Shown: in pieces, positions 40,914-49,653 of the stretch
How positions within the stretch are numbered: the stretch's first letter is position 1
Layout: each line of letters starts with the position of its first letter
Origin: Clostridia bacterium
GTDB taxonomy: Bacteria; Bacillota; Clostridia; Oscillospirales; Acutalibacteraceae
Direction: 5' to 3'
DNA: 64,000 nt
NCBI GenBank assembly: GCA_017548045.1
Contig: JAFYNR010000012.1
Location: 62,001 to 126,000 of the forward strand
Notes under the pieces: model-generated
Told to the model about the DNA's origin: nothing
Database searches by the model: none
What the model saw: only the letters and a program-made list of their open reading frames with translations
Translations under genes and position numbers: made by a program

Positions 40914-40969
40914 TTTCGCTTTCGCACTGAGGACGCGTATCGTTATACGCGACGAGCGAGAAAGTGAAA
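40914..40969. repeat. Palindromic element, copy 2
   Basis: Arms TTTCGCTTTCGC with GCGAGAAAGTGAAA, and CGCGTAT/ATACGCG around CGTT. It fills most of the gap between the transketolase C-terminal gene and the last SCP2-like gene. In the transcript it would be a stable hairpin that may protect or uncouple the last gene. Confidence 0.7.
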
Positions 40970-40979
40970 AGAGCTCAAA

Positions 40980-41990
40980 TTATGCTTCGTCGTCCCAGTC
41001 GTCGTCAAGTTCGAAGTCCTTACCCATTACTTCACGGACTGCATCGATAATACCGTTCTGGTCAATACCGAGAGTTGACATAATGTCTTCGTGAAGACCG
41101 ATGGGTGCAAACTTATCCTGAATACCAAGCTGCTTGAATGCACAGCCCTTACCTGCTTCAACGATAACCTCTGCAACCGCTGAGCCGAGACCGCCCATAA
41201 CGTTGTGGTCCTCGGCGGTGATGATTCTGCGTGTTTCCATAACAGCCTTAACGATAGCTTCCTTATCGATGGGCTTGATGGTATGCATATTGAGAACTCT
41301 TACCTTAAGACCGTCGTTGGTTTCAAGGAACTTTGCTGCCTGGTATGCCTGGAATACGCAGGAACCGCAGGCGATGATTGTGATATCCGAGCCTTCGTTG
41401 ATTGTAACAGCCTTGCCAACCTCGAAGCCGTAATCCGTGGTATCGTAAAGAACACGGTCAAAGCCTCTGTTGATACGGATGTAGTAGGGGCCGAAATTAT
41501 CGTATGCAGCGTGAACTGCGTTGTAGGTTTCAAGACCGTCAGCAGGGCAGATAACGGTCAGATTGGGGATTGAACGGGCAACGGCCATATCGCAGATTGC
41601 GTGATGGGTTGAGCCTGCCTGACCGAAGGATGTGCCTGCGTGGGTAGCAATGATTTTTGCGTTGATATTCTGATAGCAGATATCGGTGTGAAGCTGGTCG
41701 GCACTTCTGAGCGAAGCGAAAACCGAGAAGGTTGAAAGGAAGGGAACAAGGCCTGCCTTTGCCATACCTGCTGCCATACCGAACATATTCTGCTCTGCAA
41801 TGCCTACGTTAAAGTATCTGTCGGGGAACTTTTCGCCGAACATACCGATTTTTGTTGATTTACCAAGGTCAGCAGTGAGAGCTACAACCTCGGGATGCTT
41901 TTCGCCAAGCTCACAAAGAGCCTTACCGTAAATTTCAGCGGTGGAGAAAGCTGTTGATTCAGTTGCTGTATAGGTTAATCCGCCTGCCAT
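40980..41990 (-). CDS. Transketolase, C-terminal (pyrimidine-binding) subunit
   Basis: 336 residues from ATG 41990, after AGGAGG and 3 bp past the N-subunit stop. It supplies the pyrimidine-binding half of the thiamine diphosphate site, with the catalytic Glu66 in GIAEQNMFG, and the C-terminal domain. Other motifs: ADLGKSTKIG, THAGTSFGQAGSTHHA and DHNVMGGLGSAVAEV. Split transketolases are common in anaerobes and in pathway-dedicated clusters. Here it is locked in an operon with an aminotransferase and SCP2 proteins rather than with pentose genes. Confidence 0.93.
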   Translation of the reverse strand: MAGGLTYTATESTAFSTAEIYGKALCELGEKHPEVVALTADLGKSTKIGMFGEKFPDRYFNVGIAEQNMFGMAAGMAKAGLVPFLSTFSVFASLRSADQLHTDICYQNINAKIIATHAGTSFGQAGSTHHAICDMAVARSIPNLTVICPADGLETYNAVHAAYDNFGPYYIRINRGFDRVLYDTTDYGFEVGKAVTINEGSDITIIACGSCVFQAYQAAKFLETNDGLKVRVLNMHTIKPIDKEAIVKAVMETRRIITAEDHNVMGGLGSAVAEVIVEAGKGCAFKQLGIQDKFAPIGLHEDIMSTLGIDQNGIIDAVREVMGKDFELDDDWDDEA

Positions 41991-41992
41991 AA

Positions 41993-42862
41993 TCAGATGC
42001 CCTCCTTCTCTGCACGAGCGCAACGCTGTGCATAGTATTTTTCAAGACTTGCCTTTGCCTGCTCATATTTTTCGTCGTTAAGTGCGCCGTAGTGCCACTT
42101 GTAGTCGCCTTCCATATAATCAACGCCTGCACCCTTAACGGTGTTTGCGATAATCATAACGGGAGCGCCCTTGTTTTCGAGAGCAAAGTCAATAGCCTCT
42201 GCAAGCTCGTTGAAGTTATGTCCGTCAACTTCCTTAACGATGAAGCCGAATGCACGCCACTTATCTGCGAAGGGCTCAAGTGCCATAACTTCTTCTGTGG
42301 GGCCGTCGATCATACACTTGTTACGGTCAACAAACGAAATAAGGTTATCTGCCTTGAAGTGAGCTGCTGACATAGCTGCTTCCCAGTTTGAGCCTTCGTC
42401 GCATTCGCCGTCACCAAGGATACAGTAGGTCTTGTAATCCTTGCCGAGAACCTTTGCGGCAAGTGCTGTACCGAGAGCGATTGAAAGGCCGTGACCGAGA
42501 GAGCCTGTTGAAGCGTCAACACCCTTAACCTTGTTTGAGTCAAGGTGGATACCCATTGTTGAATTGCTCAGGTTGAAGGTCTTGAGCTTTTCTTTATCGT
42601 CAAAACCTACGTGGCATACAAGGCTTGCAAGCGCAACGCCTGCGTGACCCTTACTGAGGATGAAACGGTCTCTGTCTTCCCAAGTGGGGTTTTCAACCTC
42701 GTATTTCATATACTTGTAGTAGAGAATGGCCAGCATATCCATAACGCTCATACCGCCGCCAATGTGAGCACTGCCTGCCCAGAAAGTTGTATCAAGGCAA
42801 AGCTTACGCAGCTCGTGAGCCTGCTTTTCGAGTTCAAGCCATTCCTGTTTGGTTAATGCCAT
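41993..42862 (-). CDS. Transketolase, N-terminal (diphosphate-binding) subunit
   Basis: 289 residues; binds the diphosphate end of thiamine diphosphate through GDGECDEGSNWEAAMSAA (Gly150-Asp151-Gly152) and DRNK at 179-182. Active-site His33 in SAHIGGG and His73 in SKGHAG are present. AAAGGAGG precedes the ATG. It pairs with the C-terminal subunit 3 bp downstream to form a complete enzyme that moves two-carbon ketol units. The cluster context suggests a specialised acceptor. Confidence 0.93.
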   Translation of the reverse strand: MALTKQEWLELEKQAHELRKLCLDTTFWAGSAHIGGGMSVMDMLAILYYKYMKYEVENPTWEDRDRFILSKGHAGVALASLVCHVGFDDKEKLKTFNLSNSTMGIHLDSNKVKGVDASTGSLGHGLSIALGTALAAKVLGKDYKTYCILGDGECDEGSNWEAAMSAAHFKADNLISFVDRNKCMIDGPTEEVMALEPFADKWRAFGFIVKEVDGHNFNELAEAIDFALENKGAPVMIIANTVKGAGVDYMEGDYKWHYGALNDEKYEQAKASLEKYYAQRCARAEKEGI

Positions 42863-42913
42863 GGAAAATTCCTCCTTTTAATATGTGTAAGCGTTTCGTT
42901 ACGCTTTAAGTCC

Positions 42914-44176
42914 TTAGCCAAGCTCGGGGTGATTCTTACGCAGAGTATTGAATGCATCCTCAGCAACGTCGATTGTGAACTTGATATCTTCATCTGAAAG
43001 TGATGCGTTGATGAAGTGGTTGTGGTGGTTTGTCATATATACGCCTCTCTTGACTATCTCTGCAATCCACTCCTGATGAAGCATAAGCGAATCGTCATCC
43101 TTGAGCATAAGATAGAAGAGTGCGGGTTCACCGGTAACGGAAAGATTGAAGCCGTTGTTTGCGGCGGCGGCTTTAAGGCCGTCGCAAAGCATTGTGCCCT
43201 TTTCAAGACAAATCTTGGGAAGGTCAATTTCTTTCATCTTGTTGATACAGGCGATAGCCGCTGCGAAGGGTACTGCGCTCATCCAATAGCTGCCTGTATA
43301 TGAAAGACCGCTGATTGCGCCTTTGAGCCAATCCTTACCGCAGAGTGCGGATACGTTCCAGCCGTTTGCAAGTGCCTTACAGAAGCAGATAAGGTCAGCT
43401 TCAATGCCGTAGAAATGGTCTGAGCCTGCAAGGTCAAGTCTGAAGCCGCAGCGAACGTCGTCTATGATAAGAACAATGCCCTTTTCGGTGCAAAGGTCGC
43501 GAACCTTCTGCCAGTAGCCTTCGGCAGGAAGAATATTATCAAGGAAGTTGCCGTGCATATAGGGAGTTGAAATGAATGCAGCGATTTCGCCTTCGTTTTC
43601 TTCAACTACCTTCTTGAGACCCTCAAAGTCGTTCCAGTCAACGTAAAGGTTGTTCTTTACGTCCTCGGGGATAACGCCGGGGTAGTCAATTTTCTGACAC
43701 CAGGGAGCAACGCCGTGGTAGTAGCCCTTAACGAAGATAATCTTCTTCTTGTGGGTTGCGGCTCTTGCGGTCATAATAGCGGCTGTTGTTGTGTCGCCGC
43801 CGTTCTTTGCAAAGAATGCCCAGTCTGCGGAAGCAACGGTATCAACCATAAGCTCGGCAAATTCGATAATCTTTGTTGAAGGTGCGGTAACGCAGTTTTC
43901 AATCTTCATCTGCTCCATAACAGCCTTGTCAACGTCGGGGTCGTTGTAGCCGAGAACGTTGGGGCCGTATGCGCACATATAGTCGATGTATTTATTTCCG
44001 TCAACATCCCAGAAATAGCTTCCCTGTGCCTTCTGGCTGAAAAGAGGGTAAGCGGAAACGGGGATGCAGCAGCCTTCGGCAGGGCCCTGATGGCCGTAAA
44101 GACCCGAAGGAATTACTTTTGCAGCTCTCTGAAAGAGTTCTGCGCTTTTTTCGTGTGTGTTAATCTTCATACTCAT
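42914..44176 (-). CDS. Class III PLP aminotransferase (GSA aminomutase-like)
   Basis: 420 residues from ATG 44176, 8 bases after AAGGAGG. Fold-type I motifs: NGGDTTTAAIMTARA phosphate loop, VKGYYHG, LIIDDVRCGF with Asp239, and PLP-Lys267 in FCKALANGW. It is closest in style to glutamate-1-semialdehyde aminomutases and related 'aspartate aminotransferase family' enzymes, but no other heme genes are nearby. Residues that follow DD in place of the common DE are unusual. Together with the transketolase it could aminate the ketone of a ketol product. Confidence 0.88.
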   Translation of the reverse strand: MSMKINTHEKSAELFQRAAKVIPSGLYGHQGPAEGCCIPVSAYPLFSQKAQGSYFWDVDGNKYIDYMCAYGPNVLGYNDPDVDKAVMEQMKIENCVTAPSTKIIEFAELMVDTVASADWAFFAKNGGDTTTAAIMTARAATHKKKIIFVKGYYHGVAPWCQKIDYPGVIPEDVKNNLYVDWNDFEGLKKVVEENEGEIAAFISTPYMHGNFLDNILPAEGYWQKVRDLCTEKGIVLIIDDVRCGFRLDLAGSDHFYGIEADLICFCKALANGWNVSALCGKDWLKGAISGLSYTGSYWMSAVPFAAAIACINKMKEIDLPKICLEKGTMLCDGLKAAAANNGFNLSVTGEPALFYLMLKDDDSLMLHQEWIAEIVKRGVYMTNHHNHFINASLSDEDIKFTIDVAEDAFNTLRKNHPELG

Positions 44177-44189
44177 TTCAGAAACCTCC

Positions 44190-44948
44190 TTATGCAAGAT
44201 ACAGAGCAACTCTGTCAAGAATTCTGTTAAGGTTATCGATCATGGAAATCATACCCTTCATAACGATATCGCCCGTACCTACGCAGGCAACGGCGTTAAC
44301 CTTGCCGTCAAAGAGTGCTCTTGCAAGCTCAATGCTTGAAAACTCCATAATAGCTCTGGGTGATTCGCTGGGCTTCTTGATGCCGAGAAGTCTGTGATCC
44401 TTGACTCTGACTGTTGTTGAAGTGCAGCCCTTGATGCTGATTGAAATTTCACCGTCAACCATATACTTTGCCGAGTGCTTGCCTATTTCATCGTTGTTGC
44501 CTATCTGAGCGATTGCAACGGTGATGGTGTTAAGCAGAAGCATTGTGCTGATACGGAAGAAATCGGGGTCTTCAAGGTCAGCGGGTTCGGGTCTCATATA
44601 TTTTGTGAGAAGGTCCGTAAGCTTTGTGAAATCATTAAGCAGGAACTTAACGTGGATAAGACCCTTTGAGGGGATGGGAGTTGTTGTTCCGTCAATAAGT
44701 CCGTTGAATTTCTCGCAGGAGCTGAAGGGAAGCTTTACATCGCACTTTGCACAGCCCTGCTCCATTCTGCACTTGCCGTTTGCAAAGGTGATTGTTGCCT
44801 TGGGACCGCCCTTTACGTCAAAGCCGATTGAAATGGGCTTTTTGTTTGTGAGGATACTTCCTGCTTCGGGAGCAAGCTCGCAAAGATTTTCGAGAGTACC
44901 CAGAACACCGTAAAGATTGATGTAGGCCAATGTTTTCTGATCAATCAT
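44190..44948 (-). CDS. SCP2-like lipid-carrier protein (first copy, operon start)
   Basis: 252 residues from ATG 44948, after AAAGGAGG. Two SCP2-like halves are seen: KATITFANGKCRMEQG with KFNGLIDGTTTPIPSKGL, and AIMEFSSIELARALFDGKVNA with GTGDIVMKGM and a closing NLNRILDRVALYLA helix. Several Cys (CRMEQGCAKCDV, SSCEKF) could bind metal. It heads the five-gene operon behind a strong promoter. Role as carrier of a hydrophobic intermediate is inferred from the fold. Confidence 0.68.
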   Translation of the reverse strand: MIDQKTLAYINLYGVLGTLENLCELAPEAGSILTNKKPISIGFDVKGGPKATITFANGKCRMEQGCAKCDVKLPFSSCEKFNGLIDGTTTPIPSKGLIHVKFLLNDFTKLTDLLTKYMRPEPADLEDPDFFRISTMLLLNTITVAIAQIGNNDEIGKHSAKYMVDGEISISIKGCTSTTVRVKDHRLLGIKKPSESPRAIMEFSSIELARALFDGKVNAVACVGTGDIVMKGMISMIDNLNRILDRVALYLA

Positions 44949-44984
44949 TCTGATTTCCTCCTTTAAATGAAAGATATTCAATTT

Positions 44985-45013
44985 ATTTTAACAAATCGCT
45001 TGTGACTTGTCAA
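44985..45013 (-). promoter_or_regulatory. Strong promoter of the SCP2/aminotransferase/transketolase operon
   Basis: Minus strand: perfect TTGACA (45008-45013), 17-base spacer, TAAAAT (44985-44990). Confidence 0.85.
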
Positions 45014-45052
45014 CAAATAATGTATTTATTTTTAAATTATATGCGTGATTTT

Positions 45053-45087
45053 AACCAAAAAGAAAAAGGACTGCCGCAGCAGTCCTT
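45053..45087 (-). terminator. Terminator of mtnN
   Basis: Minus strand AAGGACTGC, TGCG loop, GCAGTCCTT, then TTTCTTTTTGG. It isolates mtnN from the operon below. Confidence 0.88.
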
Positions 45088-45094
45088 CAATCAT

Positions 45095-45784
45095 TTATGC
45101 GTTGATTGCAAAATATTCAATCAGCTTTGCGGCGTTTGCCGCCGCAACGGGGAGAAATTCGCCGTAATCCATATGGGATGAGCCGTCTGCACAGTCGGAA
45201 ACAGCCCTCACAACTCCGAAAGGAACACCGTTTGAGAAGCACACCTGAGCGATGCTTGCACCCTCCATTTCGCACACGATTGCGCCGAAATTATCGGTGA
45301 TGAATTTCTTCCTTTCTTCGCTTGCGATAAACTGGTCGCCCGAGGCAATCACACCCGTCATACCCTTAACGTTATCAAGGGTTTCAATGCCCTTGAGCAG
45401 TATCTCGCCAACCCTTTTGTCGGCAGGAATATTCACCAGATTCAGCCCCGAAATCAGACCTACGGGGTCACCCAGAGGCGAGGTATCCATATCGTGCTGA
45501 ACAAGGCTTTCCGCAACGGCAATATCCCCTATCGCAAGGCTTGTGCTCAGGCTTCCGCCCACACCCGTATTGATGATACATTCGGGGGAATATTTCAGTA
45601 TCATTATCTGTGTGCACATTGCCGCCGCAACCTTGCCGATACCGCACACCGCAATAACGATTTCTCTGCCGTGAAGTGTGCCCTTCACAAATTCAACACC
45701 GCCGATTTTCTCGGCAGATTTATTCTCCATAAGGGATTTTATTGTTTCAACCTCTATGTGCATTGCTCCGATTACACCAATCAT
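45095..45784 (-). CDS. mtnN: 5'-methylthioadenosine/S-adenosylhomocysteine nucleosidase
   Basis: 229 residues; cleaves adenine from MTA, SAH and 5'-deoxyadenosine. Motifs: MIGVIGAMHIEVE, CGIGKVAAAM, INTGVGGSL, CEMEGASIAQVC with the purine/ribose-binding Met-Glu, and RAVSDCADG with the catalytic Asp. GGAGGT precedes the ATG. Monocistronic with its own terminator. Confidence 0.95.
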   Translation of the reverse strand: MIGVIGAMHIEVETIKSLMENKSAEKIGGVEFVKGTLHGREIVIAVCGIGKVAAAMCTQIMILKYSPECIINTGVGGSLSTSLAIGDIAVAESLVQHDMDTSPLGDPVGLISGLNLVNIPADKRVGEILLKGIETLDNVKGMTGVIASGDQFIASEERKKFITDNFGAIVCEMEGASIAQVCFSNGVPFGVVRAVSDCADGSSHMDYGEFLPVAAANAAKLIEYFAINA

Positions 45785-45901
45785 TTTCTGTACCTCCGTG
45801 AATTTTTACCCGATTATTTTACCACAGTTTCATGCAAATTTCAACAGAGAGAATTTTTTCGGAAAAGTGAAATATTTCGGAAATTTTGAAAGTCAAAACC
45901 C

Positions 45902-45930
45902 TTGCCTATTTGTAATGTATGTGTTATTAT
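45902..45930 (+). promoter_or_regulatory. rmuC promoter
   Basis: TTGCCT (45902-45907), 17 bases, TATTAT (45925-45930), ahead of the ATG at 45961. Confidence 0.55.
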
Positions 45931-45960
45931 ATAAGATATGTAAAATGGAGGGCTGTTTTT

Positions 45961-47211
45961 ATGGAATATATTATTGTTGCAATGCTGGCGGCGGTTATTG
46001 TTCTGCTGGCGGTTGTCATTGCAAGACAGGGTAAAAATAAAAACAGCGAAGCAGACCGCAAAATGGATTTGCTCAGTGAGAAAACATCTCAGCTCACACA
46101 CTCTCTCGGCTCGGAATTCGAGCGAAGCCGCCGCGAATCCGCAGAAACACAGCACAATATGAGAATGGAAACCTCCGCAAGGCTTGCTGAAATGAGCGAG
46201 AAAATCGAAAGCATCCGTGTCAACAATCTTGAGCAGAGTGCAAAGCAGAGCAAGGCATTAACCGACGCCGTTGACCGTATGCGCGAAAGCAACGAGAAGA
46301 AGCTTGAAGAAATGCGTGTCACCGTTGACGAAAAGCTGACCTCAACTCTTACGCAGAGGCTTGACAGCTCATTCAAAACCGTTTCCGACAGACTTGAAAG
46401 CGTTTATAAATCCCTGGGCGAAATGAAGGAGCTTTCAAACGGAGTTACCGCAAACGTCACCGCCCTCAACAAGGTACTTACCAACGTAAAGGCAAGAGGC
46501 ACCTGGGCGGAGGTTCAGCTTGGTGCAATCCTCGACCAGACTCTGCCCGGTATGTACGAAACGAATTTTGTATGTGTGGAAGGCTCCAAGGACAGGGTTG
46601 AATTTGCGGTGCGTATCCCCTCAAACGAAGGCTCGGTCACCTATCTGCCCGTTGACTCCAAGTTCCCTATGGAGGATTACGTGCGCCTTTGCAATGCGGC
46701 GGATTCCGCTGACCCCGAGGCACTTGCGGCGGCAAGAAAAGCCCTTGAAGCAAGAATTCTTTCCGAAGCAAAAACCATTACGAAATATATCAACGTGCCC
46801 AAAACCACGCCCTTTGCAATAATGTATCTTGCAACGGAGGGTCTTTATGCGGAAATCGCATCCTCACGCACGGGCATTGCAGAGAAAATCCGCAGTGAAT
46901 TCAACGTAATGATTGCAGGCCCCACAACAATCACCGCCCTGCTTAACTCACTTTCCCTCGGCTTCAGAGCCGTTGCCATAAACGAAAAGGCGAATGAAGT
47001 AAGACTTCTGCTTGCCGCCGCAAAGGTTCAGTATGACAAATTCGGCGTTGTGCTTCAGAAGGCAAGGCAGAAAATCGACGAGGCAGGCAAATCACTTGAC
47101 GAAGCAGGCAAGCGTAACGAAATGATCCGCAAAAAGCTTCGCAGCGTGGAAGAAATTGACGGCGTTGCCGCCGATGAAATACTTTTGTCAGAAGATAATT
47201 CAGATATATAA
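45961..47211 (+). CDS. rmuC: RmuC family DNA-associated protein
   Basis: 416 residues from the ATG after GGAGGG. One N-terminal membrane helix (about 2-22) is followed by a long coiled coil (about 30-150) and the RmuC nuclease-like domain (LTNVKARGTWAEVQLGAILDQ; LPVDSKFPMEDYVRL; PTTITALLNSLSLGF). RmuC limits inversions at short repeats and has a PD-(D/E)xK-like fold. The gene lies 13 bp before the GH3 gene and may share its transcript. Confidence 0.92.
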   Translation: MEYIIVAMLAAVIVLLAVVIARQGKNKNSEADRKMDLLSEKTSQLTHSLGSEFERSRRESAETQHNMRMETSARLAEMSEKIESIRVNNLEQSAKQSKALTDAVDRMRESNEKKLEEMRVTVDEKLTSTLTQRLDSSFKTVSDRLESVYKSLGEMKELSNGVTANVTALNKVLTNVKARGTWAEVQLGAILDQTLPGMYETNFVCVEGSKDRVEFAVRIPSNEGSVTYLPVDSKFPMEDYVRLCNAADSADPEALAAARKALEARILSEAKTITKYINVPKTTPFAIMYLATEGLYAEIASSRTGIAEKIRSEFNVMIAGPTTITALLNSLSLGFRAVAINEKANEVRLLLAAAKVQYDKFGVVLQKARQKIDEAGKSLDEAGKRNEMIRKKLRSVEEIDGVAADEILLSEDNSDI

Positions 47212-47224
47212 GGAGGAACTCAAA

Positions 47225-49642
47225 ATGAAAGACCCCAAGGAAATTCTCGCTCAAATGACTCTTGAAGAGAAGGCCGCTATCTGCGACGGTGCGGATTTCT
47301 GGCATCTCAAAGGAATGGAAAAGTACGGCTTCCCCTCAATAATGGTCTGCGACGGCCCTCACGGACTCCGTAAGAAGGACTATTCAAAAACGGGCGACAG
47401 CCTTTCAAACAGCGTGCCTGCAATCAGCTACCCCACTGCGGCAACAACAGCCGCTTCGTGGGATTCGGAGCTTCTTTTCGAAATGGGCGTTGCTCTCGGT
47501 AAGAAGTGCCTTAAGGAAGAAGTAGGCGTGCTTCTCGGCCCCGGCATCAATATGAAGCGTTCTCCCCTTTGCGGCAGAAACTTCGAATATTTTTCAGAGG
47601 ATCCCATCCTCGCAGGCGAGCTTGCCGCAGGCTTCATTAACGGTGTTCAGTCAATGGGCGTAGGCACATCGCTCAAGCATTTCTGTGCAAACAGCCAGGA
47701 AACACGCAGAATGACCTGCGATTCCGTTGTTGACGAAAGAGCACTCCGCGAAATATATCTCACTGCATTTGAAATTGCAGTCAAGAAGGCAAAGCCCTGG
47801 ACCGTTATGAATTCATACAACAAAATCAACGGCTTCCACGGCTCGGAAAACAAGCATACACAGCTTGAAATCCTCCGCAACGAATGGGGCTTTGACGGCG
47901 TTGTAGTCAGCGACTGGGGCGCAGTAAATGACAGAGTTCTCGGCCTTAAAAACGGTAACGACCTTGAAATGCCCTCATCATCGGGCTCAGGCACAAAGAG
48001 AATCGTTGAAGCCGTTCAGAACGGCACTCTTGACGAGGCTGTTGTCAACGAGAGAGCACTCAATATGCTTAACCTTATCAAGAAGGCTGTTGACGGCTCG
48101 AAGAAGGATTACAAATATAACGACGCAGACGATCAGCCCCTTGCAAGAAGAATTGCCGCAAATTCAATGGTTCTTCTCAAGAACAACGGCATTCTTCCCC
48201 TCAAAAAGAACGGCAAGATTGCGGTTATCGGCGAGCTTGCAAGAAAGCCCAGATACCAGGGTGCAGGTTCATCACACATCAACCCCACTCAGCTTGACAA
48301 CGCACTTGACGAGCTTAAAAAGGCAGGTTTTGATGTAGAATTTGCACAGGGCTACGAGCTTTCAAACAAGAAAGCAAAGAAGAATGCCGCCCTTGCCGCA
48401 CAGGCAGCAGAGGTTGCAAAGAAGTGCGAAACAGCGGTTGTATTCATCGGTCTTACCGACGAATACGAAGCAGAAGGCTTTGACAGATCTCATATGAATC
48501 TTCCTGCTGCACACGATACGCTTGTTGAAGAAATCCTCAAGGTCAACAAGAACGTTGTTATCGTTCTCGCAGGCGGTTCACCCGTTGAAATGCCCTGGAA
48601 CGACGGCGTTGCAGCTATCCTTAATTCATATCTCGGCGGTCAGGCAGGCGCAGGCGCCGTTGCAGATATCCTTTCGGGTGCGGTTAACCCCTCGGGTAAG
48701 CTTCCCGAAACCTATCCCATGACCTATGCGGATACTCCCGCATACAAAAACTTCCCCGGCAACCCTGCTTCCGTTGAATACCGTGAAAGCGTTTATATCG
48801 GTTACAGATATTACGAAAAGGCTGACAAGGCTGTACGCTATCCCTTCGGCTTCGGTCTTTCATACACAACCTTCGAATATTCCGACATAAAGCTTGACAA
48901 AGCAGCTATGGACGAGAACGACACTCTTACCGTAACCTGCAAAATCAAGAATACCGGCGACGTATCGGGCTATGAAATCGCACAGCTTTACGTTGCGGAT
49001 AAAGAAAGCACCATTTACAGACCTGTCAAGGAGCTTAAAGGCTTCAAGAAGGTATGGCTCAACCCCGGCGAAGAAAAGGAAATCAGCTTCGAGCTTTCAA
49101 AGAGAGCATTTGCTTTCTACAACGTAAACGTCAACGACTGGTGCGTTGAAGGCGGAGAATTCGACATTCTCGTAGGTGCATCAAGTGCGGATATCAGACT
49201 CAGCGCAACGGTTAACGTAACCGCCGCTGCCGCAGATATCCCCGATTACTCAGCGGTTGCTCCTCTTTACTACTCGGGCGACGTTCAGAACGTACCCGAC
49301 GAGCAGTTTATTGCCGTGCTGGGCAGAGAGCTTCCCGCTACCGACTATGATCCCGACAGAAAACTGGGCATCTGTGACACCTTCGAAAGCTGCCGCCACG
49401 CAAAGAACGGTAAGAAATTCTATAAGCTCCTTTCAACTCTTATTCCCGCAGGCTTTGCTCAGGCAATCGCTCTTCAGACTCCCTTCCGTGACTTCATCAG
49501 CATGAGCGGCGGCGTTATGAGCGAGGATATGGCAAACGGTCTTGTTATGTGGATAAGCGGCGAAAAGGGCGGTATCCGCAAGATTCTCAAGGGTATCCCC
49601 GGTGCAATCAAGGGTATCGGTCCCCTTCTCAAGAATATTTAA
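47225..49642 (+). CDS. Glycoside hydrolase family 3 beta-glycosidase
   Basis: 805 residues from the ATG after GGAGG. Order: GH3 (beta/alpha)8 barrel (about 1-300) with nucleophile Asp230 in VVSDWGAV and KHFCANSQE, the alpha/beta sandwich domain (about 320-540) and an Fn3-like domain (about 570-660), then an extra C-terminal part of about 110 residues. No signal peptide is present, so it acts on imported oligosaccharides. Substrate could be beta-glucoside or beta-xyloside. It precedes an exported phosphoesterase by 11 bp. Confidence 0.93.
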   Translation: MKDPKEILAQMTLEEKAAICDGADFWHLKGMEKYGFPSIMVCDGPHGLRKKDYSKTGDSLSNSVPAISYPTAATTAASWDSELLFEMGVALGKKCLKEEVGVLLGPGINMKRSPLCGRNFEYFSEDPILAGELAAGFINGVQSMGVGTSLKHFCANSQETRRMTCDSVVDERALREIYLTAFEIAVKKAKPWTVMNSYNKINGFHGSENKHTQLEILRNEWGFDGVVVSDWGAVNDRVLGLKNGNDLEMPSSSGSGTKRIVEAVQNGTLDEAVVNERALNMLNLIKKAVDGSKKDYKYNDADDQPLARRIAANSMVLLKNNGILPLKKNGKIAVIGELARKPRYQGAGSSHINPTQLDNALDELKKAGFDVEFAQGYELSNKKAKKNAALAAQAAEVAKKCETAVVFIGLTDEYEAEGFDRSHMNLPAAHDTLVEEILKVNKNVVIVLAGGSPVEMPWNDGVAAILNSYLGGQAGAGAVADILSGAVNPSGKLPETYPMTYADTPAYKNFPGNPASVEYRESVYIGYRYYEKADKAVRYPFGFGLSYTTFEYSDIKLDKAAMDENDTLTVTCKIKNTGDVSGYEIAQLYVADKESTIYRPVKELKGFKKVWLNPGEEKEISFELSKRAFAFYNVNVNDWCVEGGEFDILVGASSADIRLSATVNVTAAAADIPDYSAVAPLYYSGDVQNVPDEQFIAVLGRELPATDYDPDRKLGICDTFESCRHAKNGKKFYKLLSTLIPAGFAQAIALQTPFRDFISMSGGVMSEDMANGLVMWISGEKGGIRKILKGIPGAIKGIGPLLKNI

Positions 49643-49653
49643 GGATGCGAAAA

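Noticed and set aside
40980..42862. Frameshifted transketolase pseudogene
   Set aside because: Both halves have their own ribosome site and start, complete motifs and standard split-transketolase boundaries.
42914..44176. Glutamate-1-semialdehyde aminomutase for heme synthesis
   Set aside because: The fold matches, but no heme gene is nearby and the operon contains transketolase and SCP2-like genes.
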